This document shows, in pieces, positions 44,681 to 58,000 of a stretch of 64,000 nucleotides of DNA. The notes under the pieces were generated by a model that was given only the letters and a program-made list of their open reading frames with translations, was not told the origin of the DNA and made no database searches. The position numbers and the translations under genes are program-made. Position 1 is the first letter of the stretch. Each line of letters starts with the position of its first letter. Origin of the DNA: Galbula dea (lineage: Eukaryota; Chordata; Aves; Piciformes; Galbulidae); contig VWZX01009005.1 of assembly GCA_013399015.1 (NCBI GenBank), positions 1,324,716 through 1,388,715 of the forward strand, given 5' to 3'.

Positions 44681-47600
44681 AGACACAATTGAGCCGGAAA
44701 AAACGGAAAATCACTGTGTGAGGGGCTGTGCTTAGTGGTGAGGATTGGATGTCCTGTAGCTGCTCCCAGTCTCTAAGCCAAAAGTGCCATTTCACGGGTT
44801 AATCGTTGTCGTTGAAATGCTGATTAGCATTGTCGGTATTTTAAAGCGGACGGTTCTATCAGTGGCTACTTTCAGAGGTGCTGCTACCTGCATTGATCCC
44901 AGGCATTTTTCCTTTTCAGTATTTCTGAGGGAATGCCTGCTGCTGGGCCTCTGCTTCAGCTTGGGCTTGTGTCCCTCGGCTTGTTAAATCAGCCTGCAGT
45001 TCTCGCAGCAGAGCCGCGTGTGGCGCCGACTCCGTAATCAGTTTTTGTTTTCTGAGGTTTTTCCAAGTGCCGCTGGCAAAAATGACGCTGACCTGTCCTG
45101 CCCTTTCTCCCATGCAGTTTGGGATTAAGCTACAGCTAGCGGCTGGTCTGCTGTTGCAGAACTGAATGGTTTTGGCTGAAATGGGAAACGTGAAAGTGTG
45201 TTTCAGCAGTAGCTTGAGAAGTGATGGCAGCTGGAGAAAAGTTCTGCTTAGATGGAAGCAAAAATTGCTTGCCGGGGTGTTTGCAGAGCCCCACTGAACA
45301 GGCAGAAGTCAGCAGATGATGGTACGTCTGAAAGTGATGCAAATGACCCGTGTTTGGGAGCAGGCCATTGGTAAGATGAGCAAAGTGCTTTTCCCTAGTC
45401 TTTCAGTGGCAGGGCATGCCACAAAGTGAGACCATGGTGGTCTGGAGGTTGTTTTATTTCCCTGTGATTCCTGCCTGTAACAGATATCTAATAATCTCTT
45501 ATGAACAGTTTAATGCTGGGAGTTGGACACTTGTGGTTATGACACTGAAAGTTTTCTGAGCCTGGGGTTTGCATGTTTAACTGGAGATGGTGGGCACAAC
45601 TAACAGGACTCCTCTGTTATTTTGAGACTTCAGTGACTTGTGTGGCGGTTGTTTGCCGTTCAAGCTAACTTTGTAAGTGCACTGGCTCCACGTCTGTCAT
45701 GGAAGACCTGAATGGTTAAGATGACTGCTGATGGGGAAAATGTCAGCAGAGTGCACATACGTACCCCAAGATAAAGTGGTAAGATCCAGGACTCCTCACT
45801 TGGGATAGGCAGGGTAACAATTTAGCAGTAGGCAGCTGCAGAGGGCCTGTCTGCCGTCTGTTGCTACAGTTCGTAAAAACGCTGTGTTGCCAGAGGGCAT
45901 CCAGTTGAAGATTTAATTAACTGAACAGCAAGTGATGCTAAGGTTGTTGTGAACTATCTGTGGCAGTCTGATAGGAAGAGCATTCTTTCTAGCTATGTGT
46001 ACTGCACAGCATATTTCTGAATGATGGAGAAACTTGTGCTTGGAGCTGGTGCGGGGCAGTGCTGGTTTGCTGAATTAGAATGTGCAAATGCAGAGTGCCC
46101 TCTGTTAGGACAGGACCTTGGCAACGTAACAAACGGGGTACTTTAAGTGCATATAGCTCCTTGTAGTTAGTTCTTCAATTTGTGTTCTTTCACATTAATA
46201 TGATCAAAATACTATAATCCTGTCACAGCTGGGTTGGTCCTTTATTAAAATCTTTGGAAGCAACGTGCAATCCTTCATTCCTGTCCAAGTACTTGTTTAC
46301 CAGACTTTTATAGTAAGAATAAATTTTTAATAGAAGTGCATAAATAATAAAAAGCACCTCTTGAGAATCATTGCAGGCAGCAGAACAATGTGTTTTTAAG
46401 CAGATTGCAAACATTGGTGTCCAATTTCTTGTGGAGAACAAGTATTTATCCCATTTATTTTGCACAGACAGCGTGTATATGGGTTGGGTTGGGATAAGGG
46501 GAAGGGAGAACATCATCTTGCCTTATCCCCTGAGCTGTTTAGTTGCCACATTGTGAAAATGGAATGTTATGGTTGGACAAAGTTCATACTTGTTAGTGGT
46601 AGAATGTCTACAGGGGTGAACAGCTGTACTGAAGGGACACCTTGTGTGCTGTGCAAATTTACTTGGAAACATCTACAAGGGTGTAAAAGTTGTAGCTGCT
46701 ATAATTTCATGATTGCCACCCTATTTTCTGCAGCTTTTTGAGATACTGATGAAGAAGCATGGATTTTGAAAGCTGTTTCACAACAAGGCTCTTGCAGAGC
46801 TGGGGGCAGAAGTCTGTGCTGTGGTGAGCAGAAAACCATGCACTAAGGTATCATCTGTTCAGCGAGACAGGATGTAGGGAAAGCAAAACAGACTATGTGA
46901 GGTGCAGGATTTAAGCCCAAACTGTAAACCTTTGTTTGCTTCCCAGCATGTATGAGAAGGTAATTGGAAAACATGCAGGTAAAAGGAACAAAAACATATA
47001 GGAAGGAGGACTTGTTCTGGAAGGGCTCTGATGGCCCAGCTCAGCTGTCTGGGCTGCAGCTCTTGGCATCAGAGTTGATTTAGGAGGCTACATTAAAGCA
47101 AAATCATGCTTTAATGTGCATATCTCATTGGGTTGTAGCTCTTGAAAAGCACATGAGTTATGGTCCATGGGAGTCTGCACTGTAGACACACTTTCAGATA
47201 CAGTTTTTTGGGTCTTGCTTCTGAAAGCCATTAGCTTAAAGACTGATTTTTATTTTCATGAATAATTTGATAGTTTCAAGTGAGTAGATTTAGGCTCTTA
47301 TATAAGAAGGCTGAGCTTGCCTGTGTGGTGTTAAAACTTTCAACTTGAAATGAGGCTGACTTGCTTTTTTTTTTTTTGTATTTTAATCTCCCTTCAAATG
47401 CTTTGTGCTTGTTGTAGAGTCAGATTTTATTTGAGTTATTTTTCTTGCTGAGACTATGTCTGATTAGAGCTGTTTTTCCAGAGTGTTGGTATAAATGTAA
47501 CCTTGTAATACTTTACTCTTGGCCTTATTTTCTCTCTAGCATGTTCTTTTTTAACAGGACTGATGTCAGAAAAGAAGGTGCATTGCAAGAGTGCAGAGGG

Positions 47601-48867
47601 AAAAAAGTCAATTCAGTTAGCAGTTGCCAGTGGTTTTTAAGTGCTACTGCATGTAAAGTGTAATGAGATGCAAGGACCTTTTTATGCTTCAGAAATCATT
47701 TGTTTTCACAAGTATTTTGGTGGTAGTGCATAACCAAAATGCAAACCAGGTGTTTACTCAAAGTGAGTAAGCTCAAGCTGAATGAAAGAGAGAGATGAAG
47801 AATAGCACATAGTTCATCTACGTGGTTGTGAAAGATAAGAGGGGTCCCACTCTTGTAAATTGAGTTTTTGGTAAAGAAGCTGTTTTATTATTTTACTATA
47901 TGTATGTAAGTTTGTCTTCATTCTGAAATGATTCTGCATACATTTTGAAGAGCAAAAGTAGGAATACTTTTGTTGGAGTTTTGGGGGTTGTGGGTTTTTT
48001 TTGGTGTCTTAGTTATAGTTTTTTGACTTTTTGTTTAATGCTTGGGATGGGCTTTGTTTGGGATCTTAAAACATTACAATACTGATAGCTCTGAAATTTC
48101 TACAGTTTTCCGTTTCAGTCATTGTTAGACTTACCCTGTCCACTATTTTACAAATAGCATGTGATTTGCCTGATTTGTTTTCTTCTGACCTTGTTGTGGA
48201 GCAGAAGATCTTGCTATGTCTGTGCAAAAACTATAAACCCAGGCTAGTATCTGCTGGTGTATCTTGGCATTTGCTTAGTAAGAGAAGTGCAAAATTGTTA
48301 TTTACCACTCCAGTCCTAGAAAGAAGTGAATTCAAGACTCAGTTGAAGAATTGTTTTTGTGTGCTCCATTTCTTTCTTTATCATTATGATATAGGCAACT
48401 AAAAGTAGATTTTATTATTCTTTTTAATGAAGTTTACTAGTTTCTGATCTGCACTTGTCCAGTATGACAAGTGTGGGCAGCTGTATGGGCAGAGCTGTAT
48501 GGGCAGCTCTGTGTTGCTGTTCAAATGTTGCTGTGGTGGAAATTATCACGCTTTTCAGGATTGGAGGCTAGTCTATATGGAGAGTTTGATGTATGCCCTT
48601 GTGACCTTTTGATACTTCTTTCTGTAGCTGACAGTGTGTGGGTGACTATACTTACATGAAGCATGTTTGAGTCTAATTCTTTTTAGATAGATGCAGCTGT
48701 TAGCTGACAGGTGATTGGAGCTGTAGCTGAAGTAAACGAATCACTGTTTGATTTCGGTCAGGATTAGTTGTTTTATTCCTTTTCTTAAATGGGAAGAGCT
48801 CACCTCCCAGAAGTATATGCATAGCGAATTTCAAAGCTGCTTAACTATTGGGTTTATTTTCTTACAG
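44681..48867 (+). other. MTR intron 1 (about 4 kb)
   Basis: Moderately AT-rich sequence with T-runs (47367, 47997). No repeat family or additional gene was recognised. Confidence 0.55.
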
Positions 48868-49082
48868 TGGGTGCCCAGGAAAGCATGGAAGCTGAAATTG
48901 AATCAATTCTGCAGGAGAGGATAATGGTTTTGGATGGAGGCATGGGCACCATGATCCAGCAACATGCCCTGTCAGAAGAGGATTTCCGAGGGCATGAATT
49001 TAAAGATCATTCCAGGCCTTTGAAGGGCAATAATGACCTTCTCAGTATAACTCAACCTGATATAATCTGTGGCATACACAAG
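48868..49082 (+). CDS. MTR: MTR exon 2 with candidate start codon
   Basis: This 215-base exon has acceptor TTCTTACAG and donor AAG|GTAGGT. The frame entering it reads (x)GAQESMEAEIESILQERIMV, so coding may continue from exon 1. The ATG at 48885 has a strong context (A at -3, G at +4) and would give a protein 17 residues shorter at the N-terminus than the human one. Either exon 1 supplies a short leader, as in mammals, or this ATG is the start. The exon ends ...NNDLLSITQPDIICGIHK. Confidence 0.93.
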
Positions 49083-52000
49083 GTAGGTGGTTCTGGTTTC
49101 TCTCTCTTGACCAAAGAAAGGAAGGAGAATTTGGTCCCCGTCCTCCCCTTTTCCGTGCCACAGGCTACTGGCTCTCCTGCATCTTTTGGGGATAGGGAAG
49201 AGGGTGCTAGGTAGCCATGTGAAAAATAATAATGTGGCTTAATAGCCACATTGGTATTTTTTATTTACTAGTCCCAAGGCTTTATTTCCTTGAATATGCA
49301 GGGGTCACCAAAGGGTTGATCTGATGAAAAAGATGATTTAGGGAGGGAGGAGGGCAACTGATAGAGGTTATAAAAATGCAGACTAGAATCTGCAAAAATA
49401 CTCGTTTGCATTGATTTTGGTTTACCTTAGTGAGAATTAAACAACAAAAATGAAGTAGAAGACTTGGTTGTTTAGTGAACCTGGGCCCTTATTTAAACTT
49501 TAAATGTCATGTGTACAAAACACAATTCTAAGCTTGTATTCTGACCCAATATGCTCTTGTGCTGTACAGCTCCTTTCAGAATGTTTTAATTTTCTAATCC
49601 TCTGTTGCTGAACTGTTGCCCTTTCTGAGCCTGCCAATAGCAGCCCTTGTTTGCTGATGGCAATTGAACTATGTCCAACTCTGTAGCTGTGCAAAAATTT
49701 AGGAGGTGCTCCAGGTGCTGGACTCAGTGGCAGAGGTGACTCTATAAATGTCACCTGTTAATAGAAAGTGTGGCTAACACTAACACTTTCAAAATTGGTT
49801 ATGTGGAACACTTCTATTGCTTTGGCCTTGTGCCTTTGAGTAGGGCCTTCAGAGTTTGCTTTGCAGTAGGATATGATTTATGACTTCTTCTCAACTGAAT
49901 GAGACAAAGTAGTTGGGTTGCTTTCATTCCATATGTCAGTTCTGGAGGCATTGGAGGTTTCTGTTTTTTATTTGTGTTTGTGTCTTACAGGAATACTTGC
50001 TGTCAGGCGCTGACATTATTGAAACGAACACTTTCAGCAGCACCCGAGTTGCACAAGCTGATTATGGCCTTGAGCATTTGGTAAGAATGCTAAAGTATTT
50101 ACATGTTAAAATATTAATCAAGTTTTTTTGTCTTAACAGCCAAGATAAGCTTAGTCCCAGAGTCCATTGGTATTGGTTTTATTGACTTCATGCTGCCTCT
50201 TGAGCCAGTGATGGGGTTGTAGCTCATTTCCTCTGCTGTGGACATTTGTACTTGCGGTGTGTGACAGTCACAGCCTGCCTCTTGTTAATGAAGGCACAAG
50301 CAATAATAATTTGTCCTAGATTTTTTTTTTTGAGAATTCACAGAATGTCTCACATCTGTGAATGGGCATGTTTTGCACTTCAGTCCTTCCAACTTACCAA
50401 ATGCCACAATGGAACTGCTTTTTTCTGGATGTTACTTGTGTTGTTTGTGATGTGTGTAGAAGTCCTTTCCAGCTTGCATTAATCGTATATACTCTGTGTC
50501 ATGTGTTGTTTTGCAAAGTTGAGAAATGGGTGAAAGAAAATACTAGGAAATAGCTACTTGAATAAAATGCAAATTTAATAGTGATGCTGAAATTATGCCC
50601 CAAAAGGCGTAATTGAACTGCTCAGAGACAAGCTTTAGTCTTTAAGCAGCGAGGTATTTATTTCAGGCAACGTTGGGGAACTCCCAGCTCGCGCCAGACA
50701 AAGAGTTCCAAAGCAGTCAGTGAAAAATCAGACTATTTATACAATTTGTATAAGAGATTACAACATCTTTACAGGTATATTCATATTATTGCAACATCTA
50801 ATTATAATATTCATAGCGGGTGGAGTCAGGGGCGGAGTCTTCATTTTGGGGTGATTCTTGATGTTACATCCTATTACTTCCTCTTCAGGGGTCGTGTTTG
50901 CTCTTCTTCCTCAGGCAAACTTTCAAACTTTTCTTGATTCTGCTGACTACAATATATATTTTGCAATAGTCTTTGGACTCTTGCCCCTTATCTCTCCTTG
51001 TTCCTTTCCTTATGTAAGATTTGATGTTGGGTTTCTTCATGAGTCGTCTTGTTTATTCTCTGGAGCTTTCTTGACTCAGGAGTAGTGGATCCATGTGGGT
51101 TGTTCCTTTATTCAAACTGCAGTGAAGGTGGTCAGCAGCACTTGGGAGGGTCCTTCCCACTTCTCTTACAGAGGTTTTCCTAAAAGATTCTTAACAGATT
51201 CTATTATCTGTCCATCTGTGGTAAATGCTCTTTTGAAACAATTTACTTTCAATGTTTGGAATTTACCGTCTGGGATCAAAAATAGCCCTTTGTGTTGTAC
51301 TCATTCTGCAGCATGTCTGGCGTTATGATTTACAAATGTATTCCCAACTTCCTGTTCAGTGTTACCTTTTTAGTGTTTCTTACAATGAACAGCTGTTACC
51401 TTGTGGGGTAGGTTCATTGCTTCCAGTAACCGTGGACTCTCCTGGGCACGTTTGACCCGCTTCCTCTGTGATGTTAACACTCTGTGTTCACTTTGAATTG
51501 AATTACTTTCTGTAATTGTTCTAGGCATATCGGTTAAACAGAGTCTCTGCACAGGTGGCCAGGAAAGCAGCAGATGATGTTGCTGCTCAGACAGGTAAGC
51601 AACATTTGTTTTCATTTCTTACTTATTTGTGGTTTTGATTGACTTGCTACAGTTTGAAATGTTGCTAACTAGAGGATAGCTTGATGGTTTACATCACAGG
51701 GATGTATCTAGACATTCACACTCTTCATTTTAGGTACAGTAATGATCTTACATCTCTATTCATATTACAATGATTTCAGCATGTTTCTGAAGTGTGTTCT
51801 GCAGGATGGCTGTCTTGTGCCTGCCTGTTTTAGACTGCAGGCAATAGGCATCTTCCAGATGTATTTTAGAGAAAACAAATTCAGCAGGGACTGTTAGAAG
51901 TTACTTAGGTTTGTATGTCACTACAGAATTAGGACAGCTGGTGGTAGGTAAATGTGGATTACTGGTTACTCCTAGTGTAAGTTACGTGGTTTGACTTCAC

Positions 52001-55000
52001 TCAGCAGCTACCAGAATGTGCTTAGTATGTGACCTTGATCTGTAAATGTGCAGTCTTTTGTCTTCTGGGCTTTATGGGAAAAGGTTATAGCTCATTTACA
52101 CTGCTGTAGACAATACTGTCTTTCAGAGTAATTTCCTCTTTAATTCTGGTATCAAACTGCATTTCAAGCTAAGAGTGCTGCTGCTGTCCAGATAACACCT
52201 TACTGATGTGATTCATAGTATGCGATAAAAATGGAAGATTTAAAATGCCCTAAAGTGAGGTTTTTTTAGTGAACATGCCAGAATATTCAGATCCAGGTTA
52301 TCTAGTGAAAAATGTCAGGACAATTCAATGCTATGCATTTAAAGTAATTGAATCACTGAATGGTAGGTGTTGGAAGAGACCTCTGGACATCATGTAGTTC
52401 AGCCACCTTACTAAAGCTGATTTGCCTAGATTATGTTGCACAGGAACGTGTCCAGGCAGGTTTTGAAGGGTCTCCAGAGAAGGAGAGTCTGCCACCTCTC
52501 TGGCAGTCTGTTCCAGTGCTCTGTCACCCTCAAAGGAAAGAAGGTTTTCTTTAGGTTTAGGTGGAACTTCCTGTGTTCTAGTTTATGCCTATTGCTCCTT
52601 GTCCTATCGCTGTGCACCACTGAAAAGAGACTGGCCCCATTGTCTTGACACCTGCCCTTTAGATATTGATAAGATCTCTTCCAGACTAAAGAGCCCTAGG
52701 TCTCTTAGCCTTTCCTCATAAGAGAGATGCTACAGTCCCCTCATCATCTTTGTGGCCCTCCTCTGGACTTTCTCCCGTAGTTCCTTGGATCTCTTGAACT
52801 GGGGAGCCCAGAACTGGACGCTATACTTCAGATGTGGCCTCACTAGAGCAGAGTAGAGGGGGAGGATAACCTGCCTTGACCTCTTGGTCACGCTCTTCTT
52901 AATGCAACTCAGGATACCATCAGCTTTCTTGGCTACAATGGCACGCTGCTGGCTCAATGAAGCTTCCTGTGTCAGAGAAAAATGGTCCTTAGAAGAAAAA
53001 TTGATTGAGCCAATTGGCTTTTTTTGTAGATATTCTTCTGTCTCTTATATGTACACTGAACAGCTTGTTGGATAGGATTAAAATAAAAAAGTCAACTTGC
53101 TGGGTAATCTTGTGCTGATTAAACTCTTGACTTGAGACAGGAGTTACCTGTTGTATAGTTACTCATCTCTGAACAATCTGCATGTCTTTGTTCTTGGGGG
53201 TTTTTTACATTGGTATTGTTGTCATTGTAAAACCAGAGGTAAATTGTTTTGTATAGATGTGGTACTTAGTGACATGGTTTAGTGGGCATGATGGTGATAA
53301 GTTGGCAGTTGGACTTGATGATCTTGGAGGGTCCTTCCAACCTTAATGATTCATTGTGTGCGTGGTGTTTGTGGTTTTGTGATGTATTTTTGTTTCTTCC
53401 CCACCCCGTGTCTGGGTTCAGGAATTAGGAGATACGTTGCTGGAGCCGTGGGTCCAACAAACAGGACACTCTCTGTGTCACCATCTGTGGAGAGACCAGA
53501 TTATAGGAACATAAGTAAGTATTTATAATCATCAAGTTATTTAACTTACATGATGGTCTTGAAAAAGATACTTTCAGATGAAATCAGCGTAATTCCTGTT
53601 TTACAGCTTTTGATGAACTTGTTGAAGCCTATAAGGAGCAAGCTAAAGGACTTTTGGATGGAGGAGTTGATATCTTGTTAGTGGAAACAGTATTTGATAC
53701 AGCCAATGCCAAGGTGAGACTCATGGGAAAAAGATACTCAGTAATATACGTATTTGGTGTACTACTGGCCTGGTTTGGGTTAGAACAGAACTGATTCTGT
53801 TCTGTGATTTTAATTAAAAGTCCTCTGAGAAACTGCACTTTCTGAAACTAACAACATGTTTTTGCAAACACTGCTAGCTTCTAGCAGCGATGAGGCCTAA
53901 TGTTTAGGTTTACTACCAGGAGTTGGTATGCAAAGCAAGGTCACTGCTAAATCTTGTGTCTCATGTTGGGGGATGCAGGGTAAAGGCTGCACCTTCATGG
54001 AGGAGCAGACAGGACAGGTGACCCCAAACTGACCAACTAAAGTATTCCATCCCATATACGTCATATTTGAGAGATATATATATATATAAAAATAAATAAT
54101 GAACTAGGGGTCAGTTCCCCCTTGCTAGATGATTATTCTCGGTTGTTAGATTATTCTTCCTTTTTGGCTCCTTTTCTCCTGTGCTTTGGTGCCCTACGTT
54201 CCTGTATCCAATACCAGAATCCAGCTCCTGAGCCTGACTCATCTGCTGCTGAGGCCTACTGCTGCAGTATCAGTGGTGACATAGTTACCATCAAGGGGGG
54301 TTTGGGTTTGGTATTGGGTTTTGTACATATTTGTATATATTTCATTTATCATAATTATTATTACTAGTTTTAGTTTTATTTTCCAATCCACAAGTCTCTC
54401 TGTCTCTATTATCCCCTTTCCCTTCCTGTTGTGGGAGGGAAGAGGGAGTAATAGGGAGTGTCTGTCATTGGGTTGGTGGTTGGCCCAGCCTCAACCCTCA
54501 ACAACTACCTGAGGGAATTCAACATAGCACTTGTAAGAGATACTAGCTACTGCTTAATACATACATGAAGAAACTTCAGTCGAGAGTAGACAGGTAGAAA
54601 GTGGGGAGATGTTTTTTAATCAGCCTTTTCTAGAGTTTTTCCTTTGCCTTTTAATGTGTGCCATTAGTATATTTCTGACTGGCTGTGCCAGCTGTCTTCT
54701 GTTCCCAGAAGCTCTGCTAATAAGTATTGCAGAACATCTCCAGATGCATCTGATGTTTGTATATTTCAGTGTAATTATATCTGTCCAAAGGATGCTTGTG
54801 ATGCACACTGGAGAGGGAATGCCCAGTGTATCTGATTGCAGGCATGGGAAGGCTTGTGAGACAGTCTGGTTAAATATGGGGGATTATGGAACTCTGATGC
54901 TCTGCCATCAGCTTTAAAAGAGAACAATTGGGAGTAGAGGTTTAGAAGGGTAAAATAGGAACAAAATGTTGAAAAATACCACAATTCATGTGATTTTTGA

Positions 55001-58000
55001 CACCTCCTTCTTTATTGAATAATTGCTTAGTATGGGTAGTGAAGTTATTAGGGCTCTTAAAACTCTCCTGCAGTTTTATGTGGAAAAGTCTGGTTGGATA
55101 TGCACACAGCATTTCTTTAGGCTTTTGCCACAGGCTGATTAATATGTGTAGTGGCACGACTTGCCCTTTGCAGATCTGACCAGTTGTCATTGGAGGTTTG
55201 ATTCTATAGGGTTAACATGCTGAGCTCATGTTCACATGCAACTTTCTTACCATAAAGAAGCAGGAAATTTCATGACCTTGAAAGGGTTCACTGCAGTTCT
55301 TACAGTTAAAAAATTTGGTAGTTGGAATCCTTTGCAACTGCTTGTTTAAACATGTTTGAGGGCAGTGAATTTCTACTGAGAATAGTACATACAACCACGT
55401 TTAGGGTAGGGGTTGTGCTGCAGATACGAGGGAGAAATAAATGCTGATGTGACTTGGGTTTCAGAGTAGTCTTGGTAATATTTGTTTACTGTATGGTACT
55501 TCCTTTGTACTTGTTACTGAAATGTGTTTTGGAACATCTGGAAGATAGAAGGGGTAAGAGTAAAACCTCTTGAGCATGGCAAGTTCTCACAGGCCATATG
55601 AGGTAGCAAGTTGCATAAACAGCCATAAAAAAAATTTAAAAAAGCACAAACCCACTCAAAAAACCCCAACAGCCTGAAGAACTCCTGTAATGTCTATTAA
55701 TATTTTGCAACTTGTTTTTCTACAGGCAGCTCTTTTTGCACTCCAGACTCTGTTTGATAAAGAGTATACCCCTCGACCCATATTTGTAAGTATATGTTAT
55801 CTATTTAATATGTTCTGTATATTTAAGCTTGTCTTGTGAAGTAGCTGAGGTGACAGTTGATTAAATTGTTTTGAAAGGAAGGAAATAAGAATCTTGGAAA
55901 CATACTTTTTCCACATGATTGTGAAAGGAAAAACTCTTATGCAAAGAGCTTTTTGAAATCAGCCTTGGGTAGCTCCATCCACTTTATCCATTTGAAGACT
56001 AAGAAATGATGTCGTTCCAGTCTGTGCTCATTCTGTGTCTTTGCACAGGTTAAGGTCTGATGATGATTTTTCTCTCTTCTTTATTTTTACCCTTTTTTTC
56101 TTTTCTTTTCTCTCCCCTTAAGGTGGGAGGAAGAAGAGTTTGCTTTTCCCTTTGCTAAATATTTAAACATTTATAGGGAGGAAAAGGTTTAATTTTTCTG
56201 TTTGCATTGTGCCTCATCATTTTGAGTGGAGCACAGGTCCCTTGCTTTGACTTTTAGCAGCTCAGCTGTTTAAATTATGTTTATTATTAATTTAATTCTT
56301 CTCCTTTCTCTTATGTTCAATTGATACTTAGGTTTCTGGAACCATTGTGGATAAGAGTGGGCGTACTCTCTCAGGCCAGACAGGAGAGGCATTTGTCATT
56401 AGTGTTGCCCACAGTAATCCACTTTGGTAAGGAAATGTATCTTTTTCTTAGTAAGTTATCTGTAGATTTTGATTCTTCTCTCTTTTAACTCCTTGCTTGG
56501 AGCTAAATGGAAGCTATACTAAGTATGATCATATGTAATCACTTGTATTACTAATGTGTTCTGCTGTCGTTCCCTCAGCAGAAAGTTTCCAAAGAATGCA
56601 GATTTTTTTAAACATAACTCTAAATAATCTGCTTTTTTGTGCTTGCAACAGCCACTGAAATCACAATTTCGTCAAAACATTAAAAAATTGATTCTGAAAC
56701 TGTAGTTTGCCACATCCTACTGTCTTCTGCTGTGCAAGCAGTTAACTCCTGGTATGGGCAGAGCTTATATCTGCTTCTTAGAGAGAAGTAGTGCCAGCTC
56801 AGAATGTTTTAGGGTGGCTTGAAAGGGAAAATCCTCAGATTTTCATTCCAGTGTTCTTTTTACTGAACTCTTAAAAAATTTTTGTGCTCCCTGAGTGTTT
56901 CTCTCAAGGATGTGTATTGTTGTTTTGAGAGGTCCTGATGCCTCCATTTACTTGCATTCTTTTCTGTTCAGACAGAAAAGCTGAAATAAGTATGAATTTA
57001 GGAGCTGTGAAAGTGCATAATATAGCAGATTTTGGTCATTGTGCAAGGTTTGGCATGTTAATTTGAATACCCTATTCTTCCTCCTTGCTTCCCCTTATCT
57101 CTTCACCATTTCTTCTATTGGGTTGGTTCTCACAAAAACTTAGACCAGAAATATACTTTTTTTTTGCTAGAATATTCTAATTTAAAACATTTAATTCACT
57201 GTTAGCAGTGCATGCCATGCACATTGTGATGATCCATTGTTTTTACAACAAAATTCCAGCTAAAACACACAATCTGTCATCTCAGTGATACAAAAGCAGA
57301 AGACTGCATTCACAGCTTTCCTGACTGCCCTTGAGGCTCTACTTTCCCAGACCAGACGGTGCTCCAGAAGTGACATATGGAGCCTCTTGGAACAGGGTGG
57401 TAGTTGACTCTTTCTCTCTGCATCACAGCCTAGTGATCCATATTTGGCATGAGTCTGTCTAAGATAATCTGGTTCATAACTGTCTTGCCTCTGAAGAGGA
57501 GAGAAGGGTACTGGAGCAGAAATCAAGAATTTATGAAACCATATTTCATAAAAGCTGTCTTATGGCCTGAATGCTTAGGGCCTGTTTCTCATTTATGTGA
57601 AAGCCACTCTACTGCACTGTGGCAGAAGGGTTTTAGTTGTGGGAGCAGATTGCGTTTAATGTTGTTTCTGTTGCCAAATTGGTACAGGGTGGCTTCAGGG
57701 TTGTGGAAAAGCTGATTAGTAGTAGTATCCTAGGGATCATGTTATGTGTTCCCATGTTTCCATTTGGATTTTGTTTGTCCTGTTCAGGGTGATATGTTGT
57801 CTTTAAGTCAGTTTGGTTTGAAGCTTCCCCTAAAAAGCGTGTCCGGGTAATGTAGGTGATATATCAGAGAAACTCATGAACTGTGCTTAATAGGTGCTGA
57901 AAGATGTGTGGCAAGCTGCTTGCTATGAAAGGTGTTCAGATGTGACATGATTTCCATTTATTTTCGATCCTGTGATTGATTGTTTTCTACTGTGGTAACA

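Larger units (their letters stand above)
50081..51524 (+). other. MTR intron 3
   Basis: A 1.4 kb intron, more than half of which is a degraded endogenous retrovirus (50596 to about 51370). Confidence 0.6.
51595..53421 (+). other. MTR intron 4
   Basis: A 1.8 kb intron with a long antisense CR1 (52350-52965) and a short sense CR1 (53257-53355). The rest is unremarkable. Confidence 0.6.

Noticed and set aside
52730..52957. A host gene on the minus strand
   Set aside because: The 75-codon frame is the end of the CR1 reverse-transcriptase reading frame, not a host gene.
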